The position numbers and the translations under genes were made by a program. Below are positions 10,828 to 18,533 of a DNA stretch of 64,000 nucleotides, piece by piece. The stretch is taken from contig NZ_CP004388.1 in NCBI RefSeq assembly GCF_000300235.2, positions 2,151,501 through 2,215,500 of the forward strand, in the 5' to 3' direction. Each line of letters starts with the position of its first letter. The stretch's first letter is position 1. The notes beneath the pieces were generated by a model, which saw only the letters and a list, made by a program, of their open reading frames with translations, made no database searches and was not told the DNA's origin. Origin of the DNA: Thalassospira xiamenensis M-5 = DSM 17429. GTDB lineage: Bacteria > Pseudomonadota > Alphaproteobacteria > Rhodospirillales > Thalassospiraceae.

Positions 10828-10925
10828 CAAGGAAACTTTTTTCGTTTTTCTGGAAGAAAGTTCTTGATTTGTTCTTTGTGTTGTGGCATAAAGACAAAGT
10901 CAACAGGACAAATGGGTCCGGAGAC

Positions 10926-10962
10926 AAAACCCGCAAAGCGTGATTCGCTTTTGCGGGTTTTT
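10926..10962 (+). terminator. Rho-independent terminator after hemB
   Basis: AAAACCCGCAAAGCG (10926-10940) pairs with CGCTTTTGCGGGTTTT (10946-10961) around a TGATT loop, with T residues on the 3' side. It lies about 100 bases past the hemB stop, and the A/T flanks would let it work in both directions. Confidence 0.85.
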
Positions 10963-10991
10963 GCGTTTCGGGCGGCAAAAATGGGAATGGG

Positions 10992-11102
10992 ATGATGATG
11001 AAGCAGCTATCTGATCGTCTGAAAGGACGACGGCGGTATCGCCAAATGGGCATCACTGGCGCATGGAAAAGTCATTACGGCGGTGGTGCGTTTGGGCCGT
11101 GA
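10992..11102 (+). CDS. Possible small basic protein, 36 aa, unknown
   Basis: Three tandem ATGs (10992, 10995, 10998) open a frame of 36, 35 or 34 residues ending in TGA at 11100-11102. The peptide is strongly basic in the first half (KQLSDRLKGRRRYRQMG) and Gly/aromatic at the end (WKSHYGGGAFGP). A purine-rich GGGAATGGG lies just upstream. It sits between the hemB terminator and the degenerate repeat patch. I do not recognise the family and it may not be a gene. Confidence 0.25.
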   Translation: MMMKQLSDRLKGRRRYRQMGITGAWKSHYGGGAFGP

Positions 11103-11168
11103 GGCCGAGGGAAATTTACGAAAACTGTGGTTTATCATGACGGGAGAGATGCGCCCTTGGGCAAGGGT

Positions 11169-11765
11169 GTTTGTTCGGGGCAGCGAGAGCCGGGCTGAGG
11201 TCAGCCCATCCCGCCGCTACCCAACAGGTCGGTGAAGTCTGGCAATGCCGAGGATCAGCAGGCCCGAATTGCGTCTGCATTGGATCGGCTGGCTGAATTG
11301 GTAGGCTTGGCGATGGGGCCGATGGATCATTCGGAGATGCCGAAAGGCTGGTCACCAATGGCGGGATTTGTGCCTGCCCTGCGACAATGCCTTCGTCCTA
11401 GGGGCGAGGTGCGCTTGCAGTGTCCAACGAAAGCCCGAGGCGTTTGTTCGGGGCAACAGGAACTGGGGCGTGGTCGGTCTGGTGCAATCCAGTTCTGTCC
11501 AGCCTACCCGGTCGGTAGCGTTTGGCGATGCCGAGGGGTAGCGGGATCGATTGCCAGTGGGCCGAAGGAGCGTTCGAAGATGCCGAAAGGCTGGTCATCG
11601 AGGGCGGGAGGTGTGCCTGCCGTGCGACAACGCTGTTGCGTTTGGGGTGAGGTGCGTTTTGGCGCAACCGAGAGCCACGGGCGTTTGTCCGGGGCGCGGT
11701 TCTTCCGGTCGGTGGCGTTTGTCGATGCAAAGGGCAGCAGGGTTGAATTGGCTTGGCGATTGATC
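11169..11765. repeat. Degenerate tandem repeat, about 2.3 copies of a 240-270 bp unit
   Basis: The marker GTTTGTTCGGGG recurs at 11169 and 11442, and as GTTTGTCCGGGG at 11683. GATGCCGAAAGGCTGGTCA recurs exactly at 11336 and 11579. A longer match (GGCGGGA..TGTGCCTGCC.TGCGACAA.GC) follows each of those. Copies are about 273 and 241 bases apart; the third is truncated near 11765. Copies are diverged, with indels, so this looks like an old decaying array. I see no coding constraint and no transposase. Confidence 0.7.
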
Positions 11766-11770
11766 AAAAT

Positions 11771-11853
11771 CGTCATTCCGGGCGAAGCGCAGCGCAGACC
11801 CGGAATCCATGCCCTTTGAAAGAGGCTGGATTCCCGCCGTTGCGGGAATGACC
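11771..11853. repeat. REP-like paired palindromic element
   Basis: Two hairpins face each other. CATTCCGGG...CCCGGAAT lies near 11774-11807, and GATTCCCGC-CGTT-GCGGGAATG near 11829-11850. The whole element is bounded by GTCATTCC (11772) and its complement GGAATGAC (11845). This GTCATTCC...GGAATGAC style is typical of intergenic REP/BIME-like repeats found in many copies in proteobacterial genomes. It lies downstream of the HAD gene stop (minus strand). Confidence 0.7.
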
Positions 11854-11929
11854 ATCTGGTTAGGAGTGCCTTGTCAGCGGTCTGAGGCCCGTTTGGCGGG
11901 CCGTTCTTACCGGGCCGTTTGACCCATTC

Positions 11930-12904
11930 TCAGGCGCAACAGGCTTCATTTTCTGCATCTGGCACGGCAAGACCATGACCGATGGCGCGCGCACAAAAAT
12001 GCGGACGCAGACCCGACTTTTCAAACAGGCTTTCGATATCGTCCTGACCATCGAGGAATCCCCCCTGATGCACCAGAAGTGTCTTGATGCCGGCTGCCAG
12101 CCCGCCCAGCACATCGGTATGGATTGTATCACCCACCATCAGGACCCGATCCCGGCTGATATCGGGATGACGGTGCAGGACTTCATCAAACACGTGACCG
12201 TAGGGCTTGCCGACGCAATCAGGTATTACATTGCAACGATCCGCTGCCTTATGGGCGAAATATCCGGACTCAACCGACAGGAATGCCCCCATCGGCGCGC
12301 AGATATCGGGATTGCCGACCAGAATGGGGCGCGGATTGGCGGCAAGGCTTTCTTCCAGATGATTCTGCTGGATATCGGACCAGTTTTCAGAATCAATAAG
12401 AACAAAGCCATCAACCGCATCATAAAGCGCGCGATCCGCGCCAAGCGGTTCCACCCTGCCCGGCAGGATATCAAATGGCCAGTGGCCAGGTGCCATGGCC
12501 CCCCAATGGGACAGATCCCTGTAGGTTTCCATCATCGGGGCCACGAATTGCTGGCTGCTGATCAGGTTTGTCGTGTTGAAATCGAACCCGCGCCCGCGAT
12601 GCCGTGCAAGGATTGCCTCGGCTGAACTCGATGCATCATTGGTGACAACGGCAAGTTTCTTTCCCGATTTCTGAAGGGTTGCAACGGCTTCAACCGCGCC
12701 GGGAATGGCTTGCGGCCCGCTGTTGAGCACACCAAAAGCATCGAACACGATCAGATCAAATTGGTCCGCGATTTCCAGAAGGTTTCCAACATACTGTGTT
12801 TTTGCAGGAACAGATGCCGGATCAACCTGCGGCAAACGCGGCGCATATTGCAGATAAGCGGCGATTGCCTGCTCAAAGCTGAGCTTCGGGCGGTTGATAC
12901 TCAT
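11930..12904 (-). CDS. HAD-superfamily phosphatase, TIGR01459/NagD-like class IIA
   Basis: A 324-residue HAD hydrolase from the ATG at 12904, chosen over an upstream start at 12961 because AGGAG precedes it at good spacing and homologues begin near here. Motif I is FDAFGVLN with D55 as nucleophile; the usual second aspartate (general acid) is replaced by Phe57. Motif II is AVVTNDAS, and motif IV is VGDTIHTDVLGG near the C-terminus. A C2-type cap lies between them. The pattern fits the alphaproteobacterial TIGR01459 group, where that position is also aromatic as I recall it. Substrate is unknown. The protein ends in NEACCA, an unusual Cys-Cys tail. Confidence 0.8.
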   Translation of the reverse strand: MSINRPKLSFEQAIAAYLQYAPRLPQVDPASVPAKTQYVGNLLEIADQFDLIVFDAFGVLNSGPQAIPGAVEAVATLQKSGKKLAVVTNDASSSAEAILARHRGRGFDFNTTNLISSQQFVAPMMETYRDLSHWGAMAPGHWPFDILPGRVEPLGADRALYDAVDGFVLIDSENWSDIQQNHLEESLAANPRPILVGNPDICAPMGAFLSVESGYFAHKAADRCNVIPDCVGKPYGHVFDEVLHRHPDISRDRVLMVGDTIHTDVLGGLAAGIKTLLVHQGGFLDGQDDIESLFEKSGLRPHFCARAIGHGLAVPDAENEACCA

Positions 12905-13389
12905 CTGTCCGTGTCTCCTGTCCGATAGAAAGCCATCCGTGAATTCGCCTGAAGGCATCAATCCGGATATGTTCGTATGAAAATCGCGATTGCTGTTGTA
13001 GCGGTTCCGCTTTCAATTGGAAAGCGATTGGTAATTTAATTAGCTATGCGCTGAAAACATAGCAATAAACAACGAAGCAAATCTGTATTATGACGTTATT
13101 TAAGCGTTTTCGTTGCAAAAACATGACTTTCTGCGCTTTCCAGCCTCCAGCCATGCAAAAAATGCATTGGATTTCACAATCAACCGGGCGTAGTTTGCAC
13201 TCACGAAATAAAAACGATGTATCGACTGGCTGATGCGAAAAAATGCAGATGATCATTCGGTACATATCAAGCAGACCGACACGTCAAACCAGTTAACTAT
13301 TCCTTAATGGAATATCTTCGGTGAGCACATGCCGGTTATCTGAATGACAGTGCCAATTTGAAATTGGCCGGTTTGAAATAGGTGATGAA
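12905..13389. other. Intergenic region upstream of the DUF1127 gene
   Basis: About 485 AT-rich bases between divergent genes. I see no coding frame I trust. It holds two small palindromes on the DUF1127 side: TATTCC-ttaat-GGAATA (13298-13314) and GCCAATTT-g-AAATTGGC (13352-13368). Promoters for both flanking genes must lie here. Confidence 0.45.
13352..13368 (+). promoter_or_regulatory. 17-bp palindrome 21 bases before the DUF1127 start
   Basis: GCCAATTT-G-AAATTGGC has perfect 8-bp arms around one base. Placed just before the ribosome site, it could be an operator or a leader hairpin. No known regulator is assigned. Confidence 0.35.
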
Positions 13390-13548
13390 ATGATCGTAAC
13401 CAAGATTTTTGCTTTCCTGCGCGCCCTTCGTGTTCAGTACCAGACCCAGACTGCGCTCCGTAAACTTGATGCACGTGAGCTGGCAGATATCGGCCTGAAC
13501 CGTGACATGATTGACGATGTCGCACATCGCGTTGCTTTCGGTCGCTAA
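13390..13548 (+). CDS. DUF1127 small protein (YjiS-like), 52 aa
   Basis: I translated 52 residues from the ATG at 13390. The C-terminal half has the DUF1127 signature: LRKLDARELADIGLNRDMID (residues 23-42), followed by a basic tail. The N-terminal half is an amphipathic helix rich in Arg and Phe. These short proteins are common in alphaproteobacteria. Some have been linked to RNA turnover, phosphate/carbon adaptation and growth control, but no biochemical role is settled. It is monocistronic, ended by a strong terminator 21 bases downstream. Confidence 0.85.
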   Translation: MIVTKIFAFLRALRVQYQTQTALRKLDARELADIGLNRDMIDDVAHRVAFGR

Positions 13549-13569
13549 GCCAGACCGTAGCCGTCCAAA

Positions 13570-13602
13570 GAAAAGCCCCGGCATTGATTGCCGGGGCTTT
13601 TC
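13570..13602. terminator. Bidirectional terminator between DUF1127 and malonyl-CoA synthetase genes
   Basis: GAAAAGCCCCGGCA (13570-13583) pairs perfectly with TGCCGGGGCTTTTC (13589-13602) around TTGAT, with T residues outside on the plus strand and A on the other. It serves the two convergent genes. Confidence 0.9.
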
Positions 13603-13664
13603 TTGTTTTCGGGATAATGTGCTGACGGGGCAAGCTGTCCCTCGCCCCGTTGTAGCGCCCCGTT

Positions 13665-15179
13665 CTAGTTGGCAAATACCGCGCTATAATCCTCGCGCAG
13701 GATATTCTTCTGTACTTTTCCCATCGCATTACGCGGAAGTTCGGACACGAAGAAAACGCGCTTGGGCACTTTGAAATTGGCAAGCTGCCCCTTGATCGCA
13801 TTGACCACGTCATCTTCGGACAGTTTATCGCTACTGCGGACAATAACGGCGACAACCGCCTCGCCGAAATCCGGATGCGCGACACCGATCACGGCACTTT
13901 CGACAACACCATCCATCTTGTCGATGACCGTTTCGATTTCTTTGGGATAAACGTTAAACCCGCCGGAAATCACAAGATCCTTGGCGCGGCCGACAATATG
14001 GACATAACCCTTGGCATCGATTTTCGCGATGTCACCGGTAATGAAGAACCCGTCTTCACGGAATTCCTCGGCCGTCTTTTCCGGCATTTGCCAGTATCCG
14101 GCAAAAACGTTCGGCCCGCGTGCCTCCAGAACGCCGATCTCGTCGGTTCCAAGCACATTCCCCTTATCGTCACAGACCCGGACTTTCACATCCGGCAGGG
14201 CCGGGCCGACCGTATGGACGATCCGTTCCCCATTGAGCGGGTTGGACGTTGCCATTCCCATTTCAGTCATGCCGTAACGTTCCAGCAACGCCTTGCCGGT
14301 CCGTTCCCTGAAAGCGACAAATGTTTCGGGCAGCAAGGGTGCCGATCCTGAAATGAACAGCCGCATGCCCGAGGTCACATCGGCATCGAAGTCATCATCG
14401 GATAACAGCCGGACATAGAATGTCGGCACGCCCATCATGACGGTACTGCGCGGCAACAGCGCCATGACCTGATCGCGATCAAACTTCGGCAGGAAGAACA
14501 TTCTCGATCCCGACAGCATCACGCAATGACACGCAATGAAAAGCCCGTGCGTATGGAAAATCGGAAGCGCATGTAAAAGAACATCGTCCGGGCCAAAGCC
14601 CCAAAGCTTTTCCAGGGTCGCGGCATTTGACCATAAATTGGTCTGGGTCATCATGGCGCCCTTTGGCTTGCCCGTCGTGCCGGATGTATAAAGAATGGCA
14701 GCAAGTTCATCATCGGCACAGGCAACCGGGGTAAATTCGGCGGGGAAATCCGCCGCCTGATGGATCAGCGTTCCCTCGCCCGACGTGCCAAGTGTTAGAA
14801 CCTTTTCAACGCCCTGTGCGTCGGCAATTGCCGTTACTTCATCTTCGCGGTGTGGCTGGCAGACAAAAACAATAGGTGCCGCATTCCCCATGAAATAGGC
14901 AAGTTCACCTGCCTGATACGCGGTATTCAGCGGCAGATAGACCAGACCTGCGCGGATACAACCCAAATAAAGGAACAAGGCTTCGGGGGATTTATCGACC
15001 TGAACAGCGACGCGATCACCTTTTTTGGCACCAAGGGCTGTTAACAGCCCCGCAATACGTGCGGACGCAGCATCGGCATCACCGTAACTGTATGTTGTGC
15101 CCTCTGCCGTTTCGATCAGGACCTTGGACAGGTCGGATGGAAATCGGCTTCGTATGCGCATGAAAAGGCTGTTGGTCAC
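13665..15179 (-). CDS. Malonyl-CoA synthetase-like acyl-CoA ligase
   Basis: ANL-superfamily enzyme that activates a carboxylate with ATP and CoA. MatB (malonate or methylmalonate) is the nearest match by length (504 aa) and motifs. The P-loop-like ILYTSGTTGKPKGAM, YGMTEMGM and GYWQMPEKTAEEF-GFFITGDIA are present, and the catalytic C-terminal lysine is in PRNAMGKVQKN. I chose the GTG at 15179 because AGGGAAG precedes it and the length then matches MatB; the frame continues upstream to 15254 without a better site. No malonyl-CoA decarboxylase or malonate transporter gene is adjacent, so the substrate could also be another short acid. Confidence 0.8.
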   Translation of the reverse strand: MTNSLFMRIRSRFPSDLSKVLIETAEGTTYSYGDADAASARIAGLLTALGAKKGDRVAVQVDKSPEALFLYLGCIRAGLVYLPLNTAYQAGELAYFMGNAAPIVFVCQPHREDEVTAIADAQGVEKVLTLGTSGEGTLIHQAADFPAEFTPVACADDELAAILYTSGTTGKPKGAMMTQTNLWSNAATLEKLWGFGPDDVLLHALPIFHTHGLFIACHCVMLSGSRMFFLPKFDRDQVMALLPRSTVMMGVPTFYVRLLSDDDFDADVTSGMRLFISGSAPLLPETFVAFRERTGKALLERYGMTEMGMATSNPLNGERIVHTVGPALPDVKVRVCDDKGNVLGTDEIGVLEARGPNVFAGYWQMPEKTAEEFREDGFFITGDIAKIDAKGYVHIVGRAKDLVISGGFNVYPKEIETVIDKMDGVVESAVIGVAHPDFGEAVVAVIVRSSDKLSEDDVVNAIKGQLANFKVPKRVFFVSELPRNAMGKVQKNILREDYSAVFAN

Positions 15180-15304
15180 GGCGTATCTTCCCTGTTTCAG
15201 ATCTTGTGCCGGGCATTCATGCTGCCCGGTGTCATACCGGGCAGCATAGTGCACACAAGAATATCCGCAAACAAGTACTGTTTTACCGCTATGGCCGGTT
15301 TTGC

Positions 15305-16471
15305 CTAGCCGACCTGCGGAAATTCGCCATCAATGAACGGGAATGTTTCGCCAACCGTCACCAGTAATTCCGGGTAAAAACCGTTGAAATGGGTGGCCAG
15401 CGCGTTGCTGTAGGCACCGATATGACCAAACTCGATCCAGTCCCCTTCGCGGATGTCCGCAGGCAGGGTTACCGTTGCCGGAAGCACATCCATATTGTCG
15501 CAGGTCGGGCCATAGATCGTGAAGTCGAGGGTATCGGTTTCGTTGAAATCGCCGCCGATCCGCATCGGTCGCACCGGGAAACGCAACTGCCCGGTGACCG
15601 CCTCGGAAAGGCTGCCATAGACACCGTCATTGATGAAGAGCTGGTCCTCTTTACGCAGATGCACCTGCGTGATCAGCGACACGCCACTCGACACAAGGGC
15701 GCGGCCCGGTTCGCACATAAAGGTGGTATCGGGCAGGCCAAGCCAGCGAATGCAGTCCTTGATTTCCTCCATGAAGACCTCAAGCCCCGGTGCGCGCTGG
15801 TTCATATATTGACCGGGGAACCCGCCGCCAACATCAATATAACGGACTTTGACCCCTGAAAAATCGACAACCTGCCGGATCAGTTCAACAGCAATGCGAT
15901 ACCCGTTCGGGGTTGTGCATTGCGACCCGACATGGAAACAAAGCCCGGCGGTATAACCATATCCATCAACCTTTTTCAAAAGTTCCGATGCCGTCATCGG
16001 ACGTGCGCCGAACTTTGCCGAAAGGTTATAGGCGGCCCCTGCCGGCGGCGTTGCCAGACGGACATGGATAACCAGATCGGTCTCGCCGTCGGTTTCGGCG
16101 CGGACTTTTTCAAGTTCATCCTCGGTATCGATCACGTAATGCTTCACACCGAAAACACGGTGCGCACTGCGAATGGCATCCCGGCTTTTGACAGGATGCA
16201 TGAAATAGACGTTCATGCCGGGAAACTGGCGACGGACAAGGGCAATTTCCTCTGGAGATGCGGTATCGAAATGACGAACACCGCCTTCGTGCAGGTAGCG
16301 CATGATTTCCGGATGCGGATTGCATTTGACCGCATAAAGGACATTGCCGGGAAACATATCGACAAACCGTTTGGCCGATTCACGCAGGATGTCGGGCCGA
16401 AGGCAATAAACCGGATAAGAAGGCTTAAGTTCACGAACAACATCAAACGTCGTATCGAAATGGCGCGGCAT
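15305..16471 (-). CDS. Type III PLP-dependent ornithine decarboxylase
   Basis: Decarboxylates ornithine (perhaps lysine) to putrescine, feeding polyamine synthesis. From the ATG at 16471 (AAGGGG upstream) it is 388 residues, the size of the alanine-racemase-fold decarboxylases. The PLP lysine is K49 in YAVKCNPHP. HVGSQ, the glycine loop IDVGGGFPG, and CEPGRALV bind PLP phosphate and substrate. The catalytic cysteine lies in GPTCDNMD. An upstream in-frame ATG at 16516 lacks a good ribosome site. It is divergent from the aldehyde dehydrogenase gene, which may share its regulatory region. Confidence 0.88.
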   Translation of the reverse strand: MPRHFDTTFDVVRELKPSYPVYCLRPDILRESAKRFVDMFPGNVLYAVKCNPHPEIMRYLHEGGVRHFDTASPEEIALVRRQFPGMNVYFMHPVKSRDAIRSAHRVFGVKHYVIDTEDELEKVRAETDGETDLVIHVRLATPPAGAAYNLSAKFGARPMTASELLKKVDGYGYTAGLCFHVGSQCTTPNGYRIAVELIRQVVDFSGVKVRYIDVGGGFPGQYMNQRAPGLEVFMEEIKDCIRWLGLPDTTFMCEPGRALVSSGVSLITQVHLRKEDQLFINDGVYGSLSEAVTGQLRFPVRPMRIGGDFNETDTLDFTIYGPTCDNMDVLPATVTLPADIREGDWIEFGHIGAYSNALATHFNGFYPELLVTVGETFPFIDGEFPQVG

Positions 16472-16703
16472 GGGTATCCCCTTGTCCTTACGGAATTGTA
16501 TCTGTGGCGCATTCACAATTCGAAATGCAGCCCGCGTTTAAGTAACCCTATCAACCCTGCCCCTGACTGTCATGCCTAACATGGTGAAAGGACCTTGCCT
16601 TTCCGGTATCGGATCGATAAATTGGTAAACCAATACCGAATAACCGTTTATTTTGCGACGCAGCCGGAAAACGGGCGCGCAGCTATATGACAGGGAGCCT
16701 GAA

Positions 16704-18191
16704 ATGTCTATCGAACCCGTGCTTGATCCCCACAAACTGGTCAAGGAACTTGATGGCCGTCACCTGATCGGCGGGGAACTTGTACCGGCCAGAAATGGCA
16801 GAAATTTTGACGTGCTGAACCCGGCAACCGGCAAGGTTATTGCGCAGGCTGCCGAAGGTGACGCCGATGACGTCGATTTCGCGGTTTCGGTGGCAAAGAA
16901 GGCCCAGAAGGATTGGGCAAACCGCCCTGCCCGCGAACGCGGCAAGCTGGTGGCGGAATGCGGACGTATCCTGATGCAGCATGTTGAGGAACTCGGCCGG
17001 ATGGTGGCCCTTGAGTCCGGCAAGGCGTTGCGGACGGAAAGCCGGGTCGAGGCATCGGTCCTGGCCGACATGTTCACCTTCTTTGGCGGGCTTGCCTCGG
17101 AACTGAAGGGTGAAACCATTCCGTTCAACCCGAACATGATGACCCTGACAACGCGTGAACCGGTTGGCGTTGTCGGTGCGATCATTCCGTGGAACGTGCC
17201 GTTGCTCCTGATGGCGATAAAGGTTGCCCCGGCCTTGGTGGCGGGCAATACCGTTGTTGTCAAATCGGCGGAAGACACCCCCTTTACCGTCCTTCGTGTC
17301 TGCCAGATCATGCAGCAGATTCTGCCAAAGGGTGTTCTGAATATCCTTTCCGGCTTTGGTCCGGGATGTGGCGGCCCGCTGGTGGCGCACAAGGATGTCA
17401 AAAAGGTTTCCTTCACCGGATCGGTCGAAACCGGTCGCACGGTTTACCGGGCAGCGGCGGAAAAACTGATCCCGGTCACGCTGGAACTGGGTGGCAAATC
17501 GCCGATGATCGTGATGGATGATGCGGATCTGGACAAGGCCATTGCCGGGGCAATTGGCGGCATGCGCTTTACCCGTCAGGGCCAGAGCTGCACGGCATCG
17601 TCGCGCATTCTGGTACATGAAAGCCTGCATGACGAGTTTGTTAATCGCCTTCTGGCCAAGGTCAACACCCTTAAAATGGGTGATCCATTGGACGAGGAAA
17701 CCGATATCGGCACCATCATCAATCGCAAACAGCGCGACAAGGTGTGCGGTTATATCGAGATCGGCGAGGAAGAAGGTGCGACCAAAAATGAACTCAGCGC
17801 CCTTCCGACCGATCCGGCACTTGCGGACGGCATGTTTGTCCGTCCGGTTGTCTTTACCAATGTCAAACCCGATGCGCGGATTGCCCGCGAAGAAATTTTT
17901 GGCCCTGTTGCCTGTGTGTTCAGGTTCAAAACCTTTGACGAGGCGATCGAGCTTGCCAATGACAGCGACTTTGGCCTGGCCGCAACCGTCTGGACCAAGG
18001 ACCTTAAAACCGCACTGACGGCGACCAAACGGCTCGAAGCGGGCTTTGTTCAGGTCAACCAGAACCTTGTCGTGCAGCCAAACCTGTCATATGGCGGCGT
18101 CAAGCTTTCGGGTCTTGGCAAGGAGGCATCGCTTGAAAGCATGCTTGAACATTTCACGCACAAGAAAACCATCATCATGAATATGGAATAA
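16704..18191 (+). CDS. NAD(P)+-dependent aldehyde dehydrogenase
   Basis: Oxidises an aldehyde to its acid in the cytoplasm. From the ATG at 16704 (GGGAG upstream) it has 495 residues. IIPWNVP with N164, the general base E261 in ELGGKSP, and nucleophile C296 in GQSCTASSR are all intact. EEIFGPVACVFRF near 395 and a C-terminal oligomerisation arm complete the fold. The subgroup is close to the betaine/aminoaldehyde enzymes, but substrate is not proven. Divergence from the ornithine decarboxylase gene hints at putrescine-derived aminoaldehydes. It is not mmsA: the motifs and length do not fit a CoA-acylating enzyme. Confidence 0.85.
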   Translation: MSIEPVLDPHKLVKELDGRHLIGGELVPARNGRNFDVLNPATGKVIAQAAEGDADDVDFAVSVAKKAQKDWANRPARERGKLVAECGRILMQHVEELGRMVALESGKALRTESRVEASVLADMFTFFGGLASELKGETIPFNPNMMTLTTREPVGVVGAIIPWNVPLLLMAIKVAPALVAGNTVVVKSAEDTPFTVLRVCQIMQQILPKGVLNILSGFGPGCGGPLVAHKDVKKVSFTGSVETGRTVYRAAAEKLIPVTLELGGKSPMIVMDDADLDKAIAGAIGGMRFTRQGQSCTASSRILVHESLHDEFVNRLLAKVNTLKMGDPLDEETDIGTIINRKQRDKVCGYIEIGEEEGATKNELSALPTDPALADGMFVRPVVFTNVKPDARIAREEIFGPVACVFRFKTFDEAIELANDSDFGLAATVWTKDLKTALTATKRLEAGFVQVNQNLVVQPNLSYGGVKLSGLGKEASLESMLEHFTHKKTIIMNME

Positions 18192-18212
18192 CCCTGCCTG
18201 CGTTCCCAAACC

Positions 18213-18246
18213 GGCCGGGTTGCAAATGTTGCAACCCGGCCTTTTT
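18213..18246 (+). terminator. Rho-independent terminator after the aldehyde dehydrogenase gene
   Basis: GGCCGGGTTGCAA pairs with TTGCAACCCGGCC around a 3-base loop, then TTTTT. It begins about 20 bases past the stop. Confidence 0.9.
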
Positions 18247-18320
18247 GTTTGCAAACTTGACCTTGCGCGCCTAATCCGCAAAGCTGCATCACGATTACCG
18301 ACCCATAACCCGGAAAGAAC

Positions 18321-18425
18321 ATGGCTATGTCTGCTTGCCTTGACATCCTCGCATCGCATCCCCGTCCGACGCTTCGTGCCGGTGCGATGGCCATGATTAT
18401 CGGGATTTCCGCCCTGCGAATGTGA
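18321..18425 (+). CDS. Possible leader peptide, 34 aa, upstream of threonine dehydratase
   Basis: An ATG at 18321 with GGAAAG at good distance opens 34 codons ending in TGA at 18423. The peptide contains four Ile, four Leu and six Met residues, with MIIGIS near the end. Its stop is two bases before the perfect palindrome at 18428. This recalls a leader-peptide attenuator, though Ile/Thr content is modest. It sits between the aldehyde dehydrogenase terminator and the threonine dehydratase gene. I treat it as a candidate only. Confidence 0.3.
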   Translation: MAMSACLDILASHPRPTLRAGAMAMIIGISALRM

Positions 18426-18427
18426 TC

Positions 18428-18449
18428 CCTGTCATCCGCGGATGACAGG
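18428..18449 (+). promoter_or_regulatory. Perfect 22-bp palindrome before threonine dehydratase
   Basis: CCTGTCATCCG is followed at once by its exact complement CGGATGACAGG. No T-run follows, so it is not a standard terminator. It may be an operator or an RNA hairpin. It lies about 85 bases before the threonine dehydratase ATG. A perfect palindrome this long is not expected by chance in 64 kb. Confidence 0.5.
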
Positions 18450-18533
18450 CTTGGTTAAACATCCGAATTTTGCCCACACATGATAAAATGCCAGCACATC
18501 ACGTAAAGTGCGGCTGGCCGCAGGAGTATGGAA

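Larger units (their letters stand above)
11103..11929. other. Non-coding patch between hemB and the HAD gene
   Basis: About 830 bases with no gene I can support. Open frames on both strands here are low-complexity and change with each repeat copy, so I treat them as chance. The stretch contains the degenerate tandem repeats at 11169-11765 and the REP-like inverted pair at 11771-11853. Confidence 0.6.

Noticed and set aside
11232..11819. 195-aa plus-strand frame across the repeat patch
   Set aside because: It spans diverged repeat copies, has low-complexity Gly/Arg/Ser composition, no ribosome site and no family features; overlapping frames exist on both strands.
16704..18191. Methylmalonate-semialdehyde dehydrogenase (mmsA) to complete the valine pathway
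   Set aside because: Motifs and 495-aa length fit a general aldehyde dehydrogenase with the standard Glu261 base; CoA-acylating enzymes lack that residue pattern.
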